Assembly: GCA_038329845.1 (NCBI GenBank)
Contig: JBBQNJ010000006.1
Coordinates: forward strand, 20,161-84,160
Length of the DNA stretch: 64,000 bases
Source of the DNA: JBBQNJ01 sp038329845
GTDB lineage: Bacteria; Planctomycetota; Phycisphaerae; Tepidisphaerales; Tepidisphaeraceae
Direction: 5' to 3'
A program made the translations under genes and the position numbers. Every line of letters starts with the position of its first letter. Within the stretch, counting starts at the first letter, position 1. Shown here piece after piece: positions 8,742 to 17,235 of the stretch. The notes beneath the pieces are model-generated. The model made no database searches and had not been told where the DNA came from. It saw nothing but the letters and a program-made list of their open reading frames with translations.

Positions 8742-11015
8742 TTAGCGCGGCCCGCGTCCGCCGCGGTCGCCGCCGCGTCCACCGCGGTCGCCGCCGCGCC
8801 CGCCACGATCCCCGCCGCGACCGCCGCGATCGCCGTGGCCTTCGCCGCCTTCTTCGCCGCGATCGTCGCGGTTGGATCGCACCGGCTCCGGCTCGGTCTC
8901 GCCGAGTTCCTTCATCGCCTGCTTACGCGACAGCTTGATCCGGCCCTGGTCGTCGATCAACACCACCTTCACCTTCACCTCATCGCCCATCTTCACCACG
9001 TCATCGACGTTATCGACGTAGTGTTCGCTCAGCTCCGAGACGTGGCAAAGCCCATCGGTCTCCGGGGCAATCTCGACGAACGCGCCGAACTCCTTGATGC
9101 TCACCACTCGCCCGGTGTAGATGCGGCCCACCTTCACCTCGGCCATCATCGCCTCGACAATATCGCGGCATTTCTCGGCCGCCGCGGCATCGACCGACGA
9201 GATGTAGACCGTTCCATCGTCCTCGATATCGACGCGGGCTCCGGTCTGTTCCTGGATGCCCTTAATGTTCTTGCCGCCCGGGCCGATCAGCTTGCCGATC
9301 TTCTCCGGGTCGATCTTCACCGTCAGCAGGCGCGGGGCCCATTTGCTGATTTCGGCCCGGGGCTTGTCCAGCGTCTCGGCCATGACGTCGAGAATCTTCA
9401 TCCGCGCATCGCGGGCGCGGTGCAGGGTCTGGCGGATGATGTCGTGGGTGATCCCCTCGGTCTTGATGTCGAGCTGGATCGCCGTCACTCCATCACGCGT
9501 TCCGCAGACCTTGAAATCCATGTCGCCGAAGTGGTCTTCCTCGCCGAGAATGTCGGTCAGCAGCACGCTCTTGCCGTTTTCCTGAACCAAACCGACGGAA
9601 ATGCCCGCCACCATCTTGCGGATCGGCACCCCCGCATCCATCAGCGCCAGGCATCCGCCGCAGCTCGAGGCCATCGACGATGAGCCGTTGGATTCGAGAA
9701 CGTCGGAGATGATCCGCACGGTGTAAGGGAAGTCTTCCAGCGGCGGCAACACCGCCACCAGGCTTCGCTCGGCCAGGGCGCCGTGGCCGATCTCGCGCCG
9801 GCCCGGGCCGCGGATCGGACGGACCTCACCGACGCTATAACTGGGAAAGTTGTAATGGAGCATGAACTTCTGGGAGTATTCGTCGATCAGCCCGTCCACG
9901 AGCTGCTCATCGGAACTGGTGCCCAGCGTCACGGTACACATCGACTGGGTTTCCCCGCGGCTGAAAACTGCCGAGCCATGCACTCGCGGCAGCACGCTCA
10001 CTTCGCAGGTGATCGGCCGCACCTCGTCGAACTTCCGCCCGTCCGGACGCACGCCGGCGAGGATCGCCTCGCGGGTCGCCTGCTCCTCGACGTCGGCGAA
10101 GACCTGGCGAATCTGCTTCTGTTTCTCCTTCGTCGCCACGATCGCGGCATACGAAGCGTTGGGATCGGTCACCGACGGCGCCATTTCCTTAATCAAATCG
10201 TTGAGGATCGCATCGACCGCCTCGGCCCGTTCCTGTTTGCCCGGCTTGCCCTTGACCAGCCGGATCTTGTCCGTCACGCGGGCGCGGATCGCATCGACGA
10301 ACGCCGGATCGGGAGCCTTGACATCGCCCGCCTTGGCCTTGCCCACCTTGGATTGCAGCTCTTCGATCATCCCGACGATCTCGAGCACCGCGTCATGCCC
10401 GAACTTGATCCCGTCGGCGACGATATCCTCGGGCACCTCGCGCGATCCGACTTCGATCATGTTCACGAAATGGCGCGTCCCGGCGACCACCAGGTCCATC
10501 TCACTTTCCTCGACCTGCTGGACCGTCGGGTTCAGCACGAACTGCCCGTCGATCCGCCCTACCCGCACATGCGCTGTCGGATGGGTAAATGGAATGTCGC
10601 TGATCGAGATCGCCGCGCTGGCCGCGATCCCCGCGAAAATGTCGGGATCATTCTCCCCGTCGAAGCTCAGCACGTTCAGGTGGATCTGCACCTCATCCAT
10701 GAACCCCTTGGGAAACAGCGGGCGCAGCGGCCGATCGATCAGGCGGGCGGTGAGAATTTCTTTATTGGTCGGACGCCCCTCACGCTTCATGAAGCCGCCG
10801 GGAAACTTCCCCGCCGCCGCCCGACGCTCGCGGTAATCGACCTGGAGCGGGAAAAAGTCGATCCCCTCCCGAGGCTGGGCCCGCACCACGGCGCCGAACA
10901 CTACCGTATCACCGTACTGCACCGTCACCGACCCGTTGGCCAGCTTGGCATAACTGCCGGTCTCGATCGCCAGCGTCCGGCCACCGATGTTCCGTTCAAC
11001 TCGAATCGCCTGCAT
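8742..11015 (-). CDS. pnp: Polyribonucleotide nucleotidyltransferase (PNPase)
   Basis: PNPase degrades RNA 3' to 5' by phosphorolysis in the cytoplasm. The start at 11015 gives 757 residues and has an AGAGGA box 8 bases upstream; the frame stays open before it without similarity to the family. Two RNase PH domains span about 1-230 and 320-550. The second carries GGCLALMDAGVPI and a phosphate-site-like SSSM. A KH domain (564-625, GxxG as GPGGKNIKG) and an S1 domain (630-698) follow. The tail (729-757) is a run of RGG/GGD repeats, which many PNPases lack and which may add RNA binding. It follows rpsO on the same strand, the conserved rpsO-pnp order. Confidence 0.98.
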   Translation of the reverse strand: MQAIRVERNIGGRTLAIETGSYAKLANGSVTVQYGDTVVFGAVVRAQPREGIDFFPLQVDYRERRAAAGKFPGGFMKREGRPTNKEILTARLIDRPLRPLFPKGFMDEVQIHLNVLSFDGENDPDIFAGIAASAAISISDIPFTHPTAHVRVGRIDGQFVLNPTVQQVEESEMDLVVAGTRHFVNMIEVGSREVPEDIVADGIKFGHDAVLEIVGMIEELQSKVGKAKAGDVKAPDPAFVDAIRARVTDKIRLVKGKPGKQERAEAVDAILNDLIKEMAPSVTDPNASYAAIVATKEKQKQIRQVFADVEEQATREAILAGVRPDGRKFDEVRPITCEVSVLPRVHGSAVFSRGETQSMCTVTLGTSSDEQLVDGLIDEYSQKFMLHYNFPSYSVGEVRPIRGPGRREIGHGALAERSLVAVLPPLEDFPYTVRIISDVLESNGSSSMASSCGGCLALMDAGVPIRKMVAGISVGLVQENGKSVLLTDILGEEDHFGDMDFKVCGTRDGVTAIQLDIKTEGITHDIIRQTLHRARDARMKILDVMAETLDKPRAEISKWAPRLLTVKIDPEKIGKLIGPGGKNIKGIQEQTGARVDIEDDGTVYISSVDAAAAEKCRDIVEAMMAEVKVGRIYTGRVVSIKEFGAFVEIAPETDGLCHVSELSEHYVDNVDDVVKMGDEVKVKVVLIDDQGRIKLSRKQAMKELGETEPEPVRSNRDDRGEEGGEGHGDRGGRGGDRGGRGGDRGGRGGDRGGRGPR

Positions 11016-11077
11016 GTAACTGATCCTCTTCCGGCCTGAAAGGTGGGAAAACAACGGCAGATGCTTTTTCAAGAAGG

Positions 11078-11203
11078 CCACAGATGGACACAGGCGGGCA
11101 CGGATCGACCGAACCGACGAGGTTCGTCGGCGGCCCCTGCGGGAGCATGATCGATCCCAGCAACCGGGCCGCGCAGGCCATGCGCGCTTGTGTGCATCTG
11201 TGG
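11078..11203. repeat. Inverted repeat in the rpsO-pnp spacer
   Basis: CCACAGATGGACACA (11078-11092) pairs with TGTGTGCATCTGTGG (11189-11203), 14 of 15 bases matching, across a 96-base GC-rich centre. It sits between rpsO and pnp with no open frame of interest. It may be a small extragenic element. Confidence 0.5.
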
Positions 11204-11319
11204 CGCCGGCGATACCCAATGTTTGCGAAGTCGCCGTCTCAGGCCAATGGACGGATTTCCGCAAGGGCGCCGACGGGAAACTACACCCCGTGGGGTTCCT
11301 GAAAAAAACTGCGAATCCA

Positions 11320-11389
11320 AAAAGGGAAAACCTTCGACGTTGCCGGCCCCGGGCCGAAACGTCGAAAGGGAGGCGTATCGACGCCTCCC
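11320..11389 (-). terminator. Double hairpin terminator after rpsO
   Basis: Two stem-loops follow rpsO on the minus strand. The first is a perfect GGGAGGCGT / ACGCCTCCC stem (11389-11368) with a 4-base loop. The second pairs 11369-11358 with 11341-11331 (AACGTCGAA core) and is followed by TTTTCCCTTTTT. Because pnp lies 390 bases downstream, this may terminate most rpsO transcripts or act as a processing or attenuation site. Confidence 0.75.
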
Positions 11390-11406
11390 CGAACAAAAAT
11401 CTCAAT

Positions 11407-11676
11407 TTATTTACGAAGCCCCAGCCGCTGAATGATCCGCTGATACCGCGATCGGTCCTCGCGGGTCAGATATTTCAAGAGCTGATTGCGACGACTCACC
11501 AGCTTGAGCAGTCCACGGCGGGATGAGTGATCCTTCTTATGCACATCAAAGTGCGACCGAAGTTCATTGATCCGCGTGGTAATCAGCGCGATCTGAACTT
11601 CCGGCGAACCGGTATCCTTGTCATGAACTTTGTATTCTCCAACGATCTGCTGCTTCGCTTCGGCCGACATCGACAT
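11407..11676 (-). CDS. rpsO: 30S ribosomal protein S15
   Basis: Small-subunit ribosomal protein S15, which binds 16S rRNA early in assembly. The start at 11676 gives 89 residues, exactly the usual length, and a GGGAGAA box lies 5 bases upstream; an upstream in-frame ATG would add seven residues. Conserved segments are DTGSPEVQIALITTRI, HKKDHSSRRGLLKLVSRR and LLKYL. It is upstream of pnp as in many bacteria. In several species S15 represses its own translation through its leader, and the roughly 90-base leader here could do the same, which is inference. Confidence 0.98.
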   Translation of the reverse strand: MSMSAEAKQQIVGEYKVHDKDTGSPEVQIALITTRINELRSHFDVHKKDHSSRRGLLKLVSRRNQLLKYLTREDRSRYQRIIQRLGLRK

Positions 11677-11774
11677 CAAACTTCTCCCAGACACCAAGCC
11701 GCCAGCCTAAGCCAGCCTGCCGGTCCTAACAGGGCGCCCGGACCGCGCACGCGGCCACCCAAGGCGAACCAGAC

Positions 11775-11803
11775 ACACTAGACCATCGCCCGGACGAATG
11801 CAA
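11775..11803 (-). promoter_or_regulatory. Candidate sigma70-type promoter of rpsO
   Basis: On the minus strand TTGCAT (11803-11798) and TAGTGT (11780-11775) are separated by 17 bases. Transcription would begin near 11768 and give a leader of about 90 bases before the S15 start. Confidence 0.45.
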
Positions 11804-11840
11804 GGCAACCGCGCCCCGCAAAAACGCCAAAATGAGCCGG

Positions 11841-12500
11841 TCATTCTTCCGGGCGCGCGACATCGCGGGGTTCCTCGAGGATCGTGAACTGGCGGGTCTG
11901 CGGGTCGAAGGCGAACAGTTCGGCGGTGCGGATCTTGAACATCCAGCCGTGCAGATACAGCGAACCCTCGGTGAGGCGGCGTTGCACGCATCCATAGCTG
12001 CGAAGGTTCTCCAACGCCAGCAGCACGTTCTCCTCCGCCGCCGCCGTCGCACGGTCGACCGGGTCGGTGAGATGGGCATAGTCGCGCAGGATGGTTTGCC
12101 GAACCGGCTCGGCCAGCTCCAGCCATCGGTGCAGATGAGGCAGTTCGGTTGACTTTTTATCGTCGTCCAGCAAGGCGCGCATCGCCCCGCACTGAGTGTG
12201 TCCGCAGACGACCACATCCGTCACCCGCAGGGCGCTGACGGCGAACTCGATCGCCGCGGCCGTCGAGTTCAGGGTTCCGGCGGCATCCGCGGGGGGCACG
12301 ATGTTGCCGACGTTTTTTACAACGAACAAATCGCCCGGCTGGCTGTGGGTGATCAACTCCGCCAGCACGCGCGAGTCCGAGCAGGTGATGAACAGTGAAT
12401 GAGGATCCTGCCCATCATGCGCCAGCCGATGAAACAACTCGCGATATTTTCCGATGTCCTCGTTGCGGAACCGATGAACGCCGTCGATCAACTTCTGCAT
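11841..12500 (-). CDS. Beta-class carbonic anhydrase
   Basis: Interconverts CO2 and bicarbonate. With the start at MQKLIDG the protein has 219 residues; an upstream ATG at 12539 would add 13. Neither start has a Shine-Dalgarno. The zinc ligands of beta carbonic anhydrases are seen as ITCSDSR (C40, with D42/R44 the catalytic dyad) and GHTQCG (H101, C104). GDLFVVKNVGNIVPP and the C-terminal SLYLHGWMF segment also fit the bacterial cytosolic family. It stands alone, with non-coding sequence on both sides. Confidence 0.95.
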   Translation of the reverse strand: MQKLIDGVHRFRNEDIGKYRELFHRLAHDGQDPHSLFITCSDSRVLAELITHSQPGDLFVVKNVGNIVPPADAAGTLNSTAAAIEFAVSALRVTDVVVCGHTQCGAMRALLDDDKKSTELPHLHRWLELAEPVRQTILRDYAHLTDPVDRATAAAEENVLLALENLRSYGCVQRRLTEGSLYLHGWMFKIRTAELFAFDPQTRQFTILEEPRDVARPEE

Positions 12501-12725
12501 AATTGGCCGATCGTAGGCGCTGCCGATCCAAGCCGCCATCGAAGCAACGCAAACCGTCGACGGCCGATCTCAAATCCGAAATATGAAATCACTGCTGTTC
12601 GGATCACGTTGGCGAGGAAGTCAGAATCACTTTGATTTCATTGGTCGAAACGAGCCTCATGCGATTTTTCGATTTCAACTTCGACACCCTGATTTCCCCT
12701 TTTCGTTCCCCGCCGGCGCTCGGCG

Positions 12726-12990
12726 ATGCTGGCGGGCATGCACTCTGGCAGATTCATCTTCGCCCAACTTCTGGACCTGCTCTCCCGCTATGAGTTCGCC
12801 CGATGCGTCAGCCGTTACGACGGCAATCGCAAGGTGCGCAGCTTCTCCTGCTCCGGACCAGTTTCTGGTCATGCTCTTCCCCCAGCTCACCTACCGTCAA
12901 TCTCTGCGCGACATCGAATCGTGCCTGCGCGCCTTTCCCCAACAACTCTATCATCTGGGGATCCGCTCCGGTCGAAACTGCCATCGAAGC
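12726..12990 (+). pseudogene. IS4-type transposase N-terminal fragment (DUF4372), frameshifted
   Basis: The frame starting at the ATG of 12738 encodes MHSGRFIFAQLLDLL and RKVRSFSC, the N-terminal domain of IS4-like transposases (DUF4372). At about 12852-12855 the match moves to the next frame and continues as DQFLVMLFPQLTYRQSLRDI and YHLGIRS, showing a one-base insertion. Similarity stops near 12970, before any catalytic DDE residues. No terminal inverted repeat or target duplication was recognised. It is a dead remnant fused to methylase sequence. Confidence 0.8.
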
Positions 12991-13873
12991 AACATTGGTT
13001 TATCCCACTTCTTCGCGGTCCGGACATTGCACGATGGCGAGCGGAGCCGTCAGCGCAGATGATCCTTGGGCAGGATCCGGAAGCGGGTAAGGGGATCAGT
13101 GAGTCGAAAATGAAGCGTGAACTGCCCAAGACATTCGCAGATCTGAGGCAGTTTGAGGGCACAAAGGATCGACCCTTGCGCGGCACAGTGCGCGGCACGG
13201 CCCTTTACAAGCAATACTTCGATTCCACGGATCCGTTCTATTCCATGTATAATATCGGCCCCTACACGCTTTCGCCGTGGAAGGTCGTGTGGCCGGAGGT
13301 CGGGCACACGGTTCGCGCCGGGGTTTGTGGACCACGGCAGTTTGAAGCGAAGTAACATTTCAGCCGAATGCCGGCACGTTGATTCTGAGGCTGATATCGC
13401 GGGTCAGCAGACAGACCCAACTTGACTGAGGCCGCAAAAACGGGAATCGCGGCAGACGGCTGAAGTGTTACGAAGCGAAAAAGTGCGTCCTTCCGGACTA
13501 CACTATCGTCTTCGTTGAGTGCAAACACCAAGTCGAGGCGGATTACCTCGCGGGTGTTCTCAACTCGTCACCTTGTCGGGCTGCCGTCGCCGGATACGTC
13601 GCGCTTCATCCTTCGCCCCACATTCTTGAGCACATACGAATTCCAAAATACGATTCGACGAATCCCCACCATCGGGCGCTCACGCAGGTGTCGGCCAAAT
13701 GCAGGAAGGCGGCACGCTGTGAGGACCAGGCTCTTGACGCACTCGAGCTAGAATTGGACGCCACTGCAGCGGCTCTTTGGGAAATTACGCATGCGCAGCT
13801 GGACGCGATGCGGGCCGAAACACTCGATGAGCAGCCTGAGAACGCGGAGGAGACTTCCGCGGTGGAAGACTAA
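12990..13873 (+). pseudogene. Remnant of an N6-adenine DNA methylase / type II RM enzyme, C-terminal part
   Basis: From about 12995 one frame reads IPLLRGPDIARWRAEPS, then SKMKRELPKTFADLRQFE, then YKQYFDSTDPFYSMYNIGPY and TLSPWKVVW, the typical target-recognition region of Eco57I-like or type IIG methylases. That frame ends at about 13355. The next piece, in another frame with an internal stop at 13427-13429, resumes at 13430-13873 with LPDYTIVFVECKHQVEADYL and a helical tail ending in AEETSAVED. The catalytic N-terminal domain is missing and replaced by the transposase fragment. The gene is certainly not functional. Confidence 0.75.
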
Positions 13874-14141
13874 GTGGAGACACAATCCGGCATGATTACC
13901 TCGCAGCCGATCGCGAGTGACACGCTTGTCCGCTCAACCAACGAACTCTACCGCCCCTACGATACCGGCCGTGTGCAGAAGCTCCGCAACGGGCAGACGA
14001 AGGTCGAGTTCCCCGTCCTCGAAGATGTTCTTCGCGTGCAGCGAGACATTCTGTTTCGTCGTCTGGAACAGCTCGGCGATCTCCGCCTGGCGTCAGCCAG
14101 ATCGTTTGCCCCCCGACCCGAAGGTTCAACCGGGTTTGACC
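13874..14141 (+). pseudogene. Truncated hypothetical gene downstream of the methylase remnant
   Basis: A GTG at 13874 directly after the TAA of the methylase remnant opens a frame beginning METQSGMITSQPIASDTLVR and then KVEFPVLEDVLRVQRDILF. I do not recognise it. The coding look (charged helix, balanced composition) ends at about 14130, where the dispersed repeat begins and the frame becomes an Arg/Pro-rich chance translation. It was probably the second gene of a restriction-modification operon, cut by the repeat. Confidence 0.45.
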
Positions 14142-14303
14142 GTGATTGGAACAGACCGGCGCGCTGCGGCTGCCGCCTTTGGCCGGGAGCGGCGAAATCC
14201 CCTGCGCGACGACCTGGCCTGCGTGGCCTTCTGGTATCCAACCCTCCCACGGCGCCGTTCCCCGAACTGCCGGGCAAGGACGACCTCGAGGTGCGATAGG
14301 GAC
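14142..14303. repeat. Dispersed repeat, copy 1
   Basis: A 162-bp sequence running from GTGATTGGAACAGACCGGCG to GTGCGATAGGGAC. It recurs in the same orientation at 22456-22653. The first ~88 bases differ at only a few positions; the second copy carries an extra ~36 bases in the middle. The two copies bracket the LacI/glycoside hydrolase locus. No coding content is credible. Confidence 0.85.
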
Positions 14304-14474
14304 TGCATTTCCGCCCAGCCCGATTGGCGAGTGCGCCAAAAATTTGCCGGCAATGCCCTGTAAAGCCGAATTCATTCCTATTGTAAAAACAGTTTTCATC
14401 GTAACTTACAGTATTTTTTATACTCGTTCCATCTTTCTCTTGCATTTTGTGAAAGATCGTGTAATAATTAAGGC
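14304..14474. promoter_or_regulatory. AT-rich promoter region of the LacI-type locus
   Basis: This segment is strikingly AT-rich compared with its surroundings. TTGCAT (14440-14445) and TAATAA (14462-14467), 16 bases apart, make a plausible promoter whose start would fall at about 14474, next to the GTG of the regulator. An odd-centred palindrome AAAACAGTTTT lies near 14386-14396 and could be an operator for the LacI-type protein; that is a guess. Confidence 0.5.
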
Positions 14475-15530
14475 GTGGTCAGCCAGACAGCCATTGCCGA
14501 CAAGTTGAACTTGTCGCCCGCGACGATCAGCCGGTGCTTGCGCAGTCGGTCGGGCGCCGATCCGAGTACCCGCGCACGGGTTCTGCGGGCGGCTTCGGAG
14601 ATGGGGTATTTGCCCGGCGGGTCGGCCGGCTCGCGCCGGCGACCGGGTCGCCCGGCAACCCAGCCCGAACATCTGCTGACGCTCGCCGTCCTGGTGCAGA
14701 TGGATGGTCCGAGCCTGCATCGCGGGGGGACGGTTTCGCAACTCCTGACCGGAATGAGCGCCGAGATCGGCGGCGGCAACGCGGCCTTGGCCGTGCATCA
14801 CGTGGCGCCCGAGGATCGCCTGGCCATCGGCGATCCCGAGCATCAGCCGGCAACCCTGCGGTTCGGACATGCCCGCGGCACCATCCTGATCCGGCATTTC
14901 GACCCCGCGGCGGTGCGCTCGCTGGCCCGACAATTGCCGTGCGTGAGCGTCGTCCTGGATTACACGGAACTGGGGGTCGATTGCGTGGACAGCAATCAGC
15001 GCTTGGGGATCGCCCAGGCGGTGCGATGCCTGGCGAAGGCGGGGCATCGCCGCGTGGGTTATGTCAGTGGTTTGGAACCTCAGAGTTGGGCTTGGGCGCG
15101 ACTGGGCGCGATGCCCGAAGCGCTTGGCATGTCGGGGTTGGCGGTCGAACCAACGGCGATCCTCAATGAATTGATCCATCCCAAGGCACCGGGTGAGCGG
15201 ATCGCCGACATGGCGAGATTGATTCGTGAAGGGGTTGGCGGGTGGATTTTCGTATCCGACACCGAAGCCTACGACGCGATCGTGAAGCTGCGGCAACTGG
15301 GGCTGGACTGTCCCCGCGATTTTTCAGCCATCGGTTTCAATGCCTACCCGGCACCTCCGGGCCTGCCGACGTTGACCAGCGTTCGCAACCGCTACGAAGC
15401 GATCGGTTCGGCCGCCGTGCGCCGGCTGTTCGAAAGGATCGATCGCCCTGCCGATGCGCGGCAGCACGTACAGATTGAATGTGAACTTGTCGAGGGGGAA
15501 ACCACCGGGCCGTGGTGCCCGGGGAAGTAG
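14475..15530 (+). CDS. LacI-family transcriptional regulator
   Basis: A 351-residue regulator. The N-terminal helix-turn-helix is at the very start (TAIADKLNLSPATISRCLR), with a basic hinge (RRRPGRPATQ) at about 54-63. A periplasmic-binding-like ligand domain follows (GHARGTILIRH, DSNQRLGIAQAVRCLAKAGH, then PTLTSVRNRYEAIGSAAVRR). The start is GTG; an in-frame stop at 14469-14471 rules out anything earlier. No usable Shine-Dalgarno exists because the predicted transcript begins at about the start codon. It is followed after 23 bases by the PEP-CTERM gene and most likely controls the carbohydrate genes downstream in response to a sugar. Confidence 0.93.
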   Translation: MVSQTAIADKLNLSPATISRCLRSRSGADPSTRARVLRAASEMGYLPGGSAGSRRRPGRPATQPEHLLTLAVLVQMDGPSLHRGGTVSQLLTGMSAEIGGGNAALAVHHVAPEDRLAIGDPEHQPATLRFGHARGTILIRHFDPAAVRSLARQLPCVSVVLDYTELGVDCVDSNQRLGIAQAVRCLAKAGHRRVGYVSGLEPQSWAWARLGAMPEALGMSGLAVEPTAILNELIHPKAPGERIADMARLIREGVGGWIFVSDTEAYDAIVKLRQLGLDCPRDFSAIGFNAYPAPPGLPTLTSVRNRYEAIGSAAVRRLFERIDRPADARQHVQIECELVEGETTGPWCPGK

Positions 15531-15553
15531 TCACTCTTTTCGGAGGTCTCGCA

Positions 15554-16333
15554 ATGGAACAGTTATCTTATGCCACCCGTACAATGCTGCTCGCTGCCAC
15601 CGCGTTATGCGGAGGCGGTGTCGTCGCCCAGGGAGCGCCGATGATCCTGCCGACAACGCTGGCTGCCGACAGCATGACGCGCAGCGGAACTCAAGGCCCA
15701 TACAACTATGGAGGCAATAAGACGCTCTATGGGGTGGCACCGAGCCAACTGGTGTGGTTGCGATTCACCTTGCCCTCCTATAACTCGACTTTGCTGAGCG
15801 ATGCCACCCTCACGCTGTATGCGGCAAACGACACCATTTCGAATGTCACCCTCGAATTCTTCGCCCTCAACGACGACACTGCCGGCACGACAGAAGCCTG
15901 GATCGAAGGGACTTACACCGGCGCGACCACAGCCGGCGGCGATACCAGTGACGACAACTGGCTCACGCACAACAACCAGCCGGGCGGCTACCTCAGCGAA
16001 GGTAGCGGCACCAATAAGGTCACGAAATTGGGGACCAAGGTCGTCTCCTCTTCGGCCAAGAACACACCCTATACTTTCGCTAACACCGACAGCAGCAGTA
16101 ATGCGTTGGTCAACTTCCTCAAGGCGGACAGCAACAGTTCGGTCACGTTTATGGTACGGGCCACCGGCACGACGGCCATAGCAGTTTACGCGAGGGAAGA
16201 TACCAGCAATCTCTGGCAGACCACGATTCCCACTGGTGAATCAACTCTCGCTCTCACCATCGTCCCGGAACCCACCTCCCTGTCCCTGCTGGGTCTTGTC
16301 GGAATGGCGTTGCTGCGTCGGCGTCGGCATTAA
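15554..16333 (+). CDS. Exported PEP-CTERM protein with DNRLRE-like domain
   Basis: A 259-residue secreted protein. The ATG at 15554 has a GGAGG box 7 bases upstream. A signal peptide (about 1-28, LLAATALCGGGVVAQGA) leads to a beta-rich domain whose start (MILPTTLAADSMTRSG, then PYNYGG and WLRFTLPS) resembles DNRLRE or CBM96-type carbohydrate-binding domains. The C-terminus carries the sorting signal VPEPTSLSLLGLVGMALL followed by RRRRH. Proteins with this tail are cleaved by exosortase and usually end up in exopolysaccharide or on the surface. It lies between the regulator and a pseudopilin gene, so a role in binding the target polysaccharide is a reasonable inference. Confidence 0.85.
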   Translation: MEQLSYATRTMLLAATALCGGGVVAQGAPMILPTTLAADSMTRSGTQGPYNYGGNKTLYGVAPSQLVWLRFTLPSYNSTLLSDATLTLYAANDTISNVTLEFFALNDDTAGTTEAWIEGTYTGATTAGGDTSDDNWLTHNNQPGGYLSEGSGTNKVTKLGTKVVSSSAKNTPYTFANTDSSSNALVNFLKADSNSSVTFMVRATGTTAIAVYAREDTSNLWQTTIPTGESTLALTIVPEPTSLSLLGLVGMALLRRRRH

Positions 16334-16381
16334 AGCCCGTGAAGTGTCGGGGCTTGATCGACTTGATTTCGGAGATACGTG

Positions 16382-17104
16382 ATGACCTTCATGACCGCTT
16401 GCCGGCGCGGATTTACCCTTATCGAACTCCTTGTCGTCATTGCGCTTATCGCCCTGTTGATCTCGCTCCTGTTGCCTGCCCTGAACAAGGCCCGGCAGGC
16501 GGCGCTCGAGGTGCAGTGCGCCGGTAACCTGCGCCAGATTGGAATGGCGATGCACGCTTACGCCGTCAACAACCGGGGGTTTTTGCCCTTGGAATACGAT
16601 GCGTCCAACAGCTGGAATCGCAAGATCGGGGAGTTCCTCAACTCCACCAATGCAATCTTCAAATGCCCGGTCGTCTGGGAGCCGCACCAGGTGGATGGAT
16701 CGGCCACTTCGTTCAGCAAGAGCAACTACGGCGCGAACACCTACCTAGTGCAAGGTCCGGGAATGAGCGGCGCCACGTCGTACAGCGTCCCGACCTCCCG
16801 AATGCAGGCCGCTAGCGAAACGATGATGGCCATCGGCGGCGCCGCCGGCTACTCACGAATCGCCACCAGCCAGAATGTCAATCCGAACAATCCGCTGGAC
16901 CTGAGCGGCGGAATCGGGCGTAAGCGAAGGTTCCTCTGGCCTCACCGGTTCCGAGGCGTGGACGCATCGGGCAAACTGATCGGTGGGTACGCCAACGTGC
17001 TGTATGCCGATGGGCACGTGCTAATTCGAGAGGCCTATGACATTCCCAGCAACCAGTCCACGAAGATGTACGTCACGTTTTGGGATCCCTCCATTCGTCC
17101 GTAA
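16382..17104 (+). CDS. Pseudopilin-like protein with prepilin cleavage signal
   Basis: About 240 residues. The prepilin peptidase site is RRGFTLIELLVVIALIALLI, with the conserved E five residues after the cleaved Gly. The helix continues into LLPALNKARQAA and NLRQIGMAMHAYAVNNRG, typical of planctomycete type II pseudopilin (DUF1559-like) proteins. The C-terminal domain ends with the H-x9-DG-type segment, here YADGHV. The start at ATG 16382 has GGAGA 6 bases upstream; a GTG one codon earlier is possible. It sits 48 bases after the PEP-CTERM gene and is probably co-transcribed. Such genes are often found beside glycoside hydrolases; their structural job there is not known. Confidence 0.92.
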   Translation: MTFMTACRRGFTLIELLVVIALIALLISLLLPALNKARQAALEVQCAGNLRQIGMAMHAYAVNNRGFLPLEYDASNSWNRKIGEFLNSTNAIFKCPVVWEPHQVDGSATSFSKSNYGANTYLVQGPGMSGATSYSVPTSRMQAASETMMAIGGAAGYSRIATSQNVNPNNPLDLSGGIGRKRRFLWPHRFRGVDASGKLIGGYANVLYADGHVLIREAYDIPSNQSTKMYVTFWDPSIRP

Positions 17105-17235
17105 GGCGGCGCACTGGTGCTGATTATGTTGGCCGACGAGGGGCGGGCGTAATCGACGCGGACAGACGCAGCAGAATTAACACGCCGCTCACCTTGTCCG
17201 TCGGGTGACACGGACGCATTCTCGAGAGATTTAAC

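Noticed and set aside
12501..12725. Left end of the IS4-type element
   Set aside because: No inverted repeat or target duplication could be paired with any sequence at the other side of the transposase fragment.
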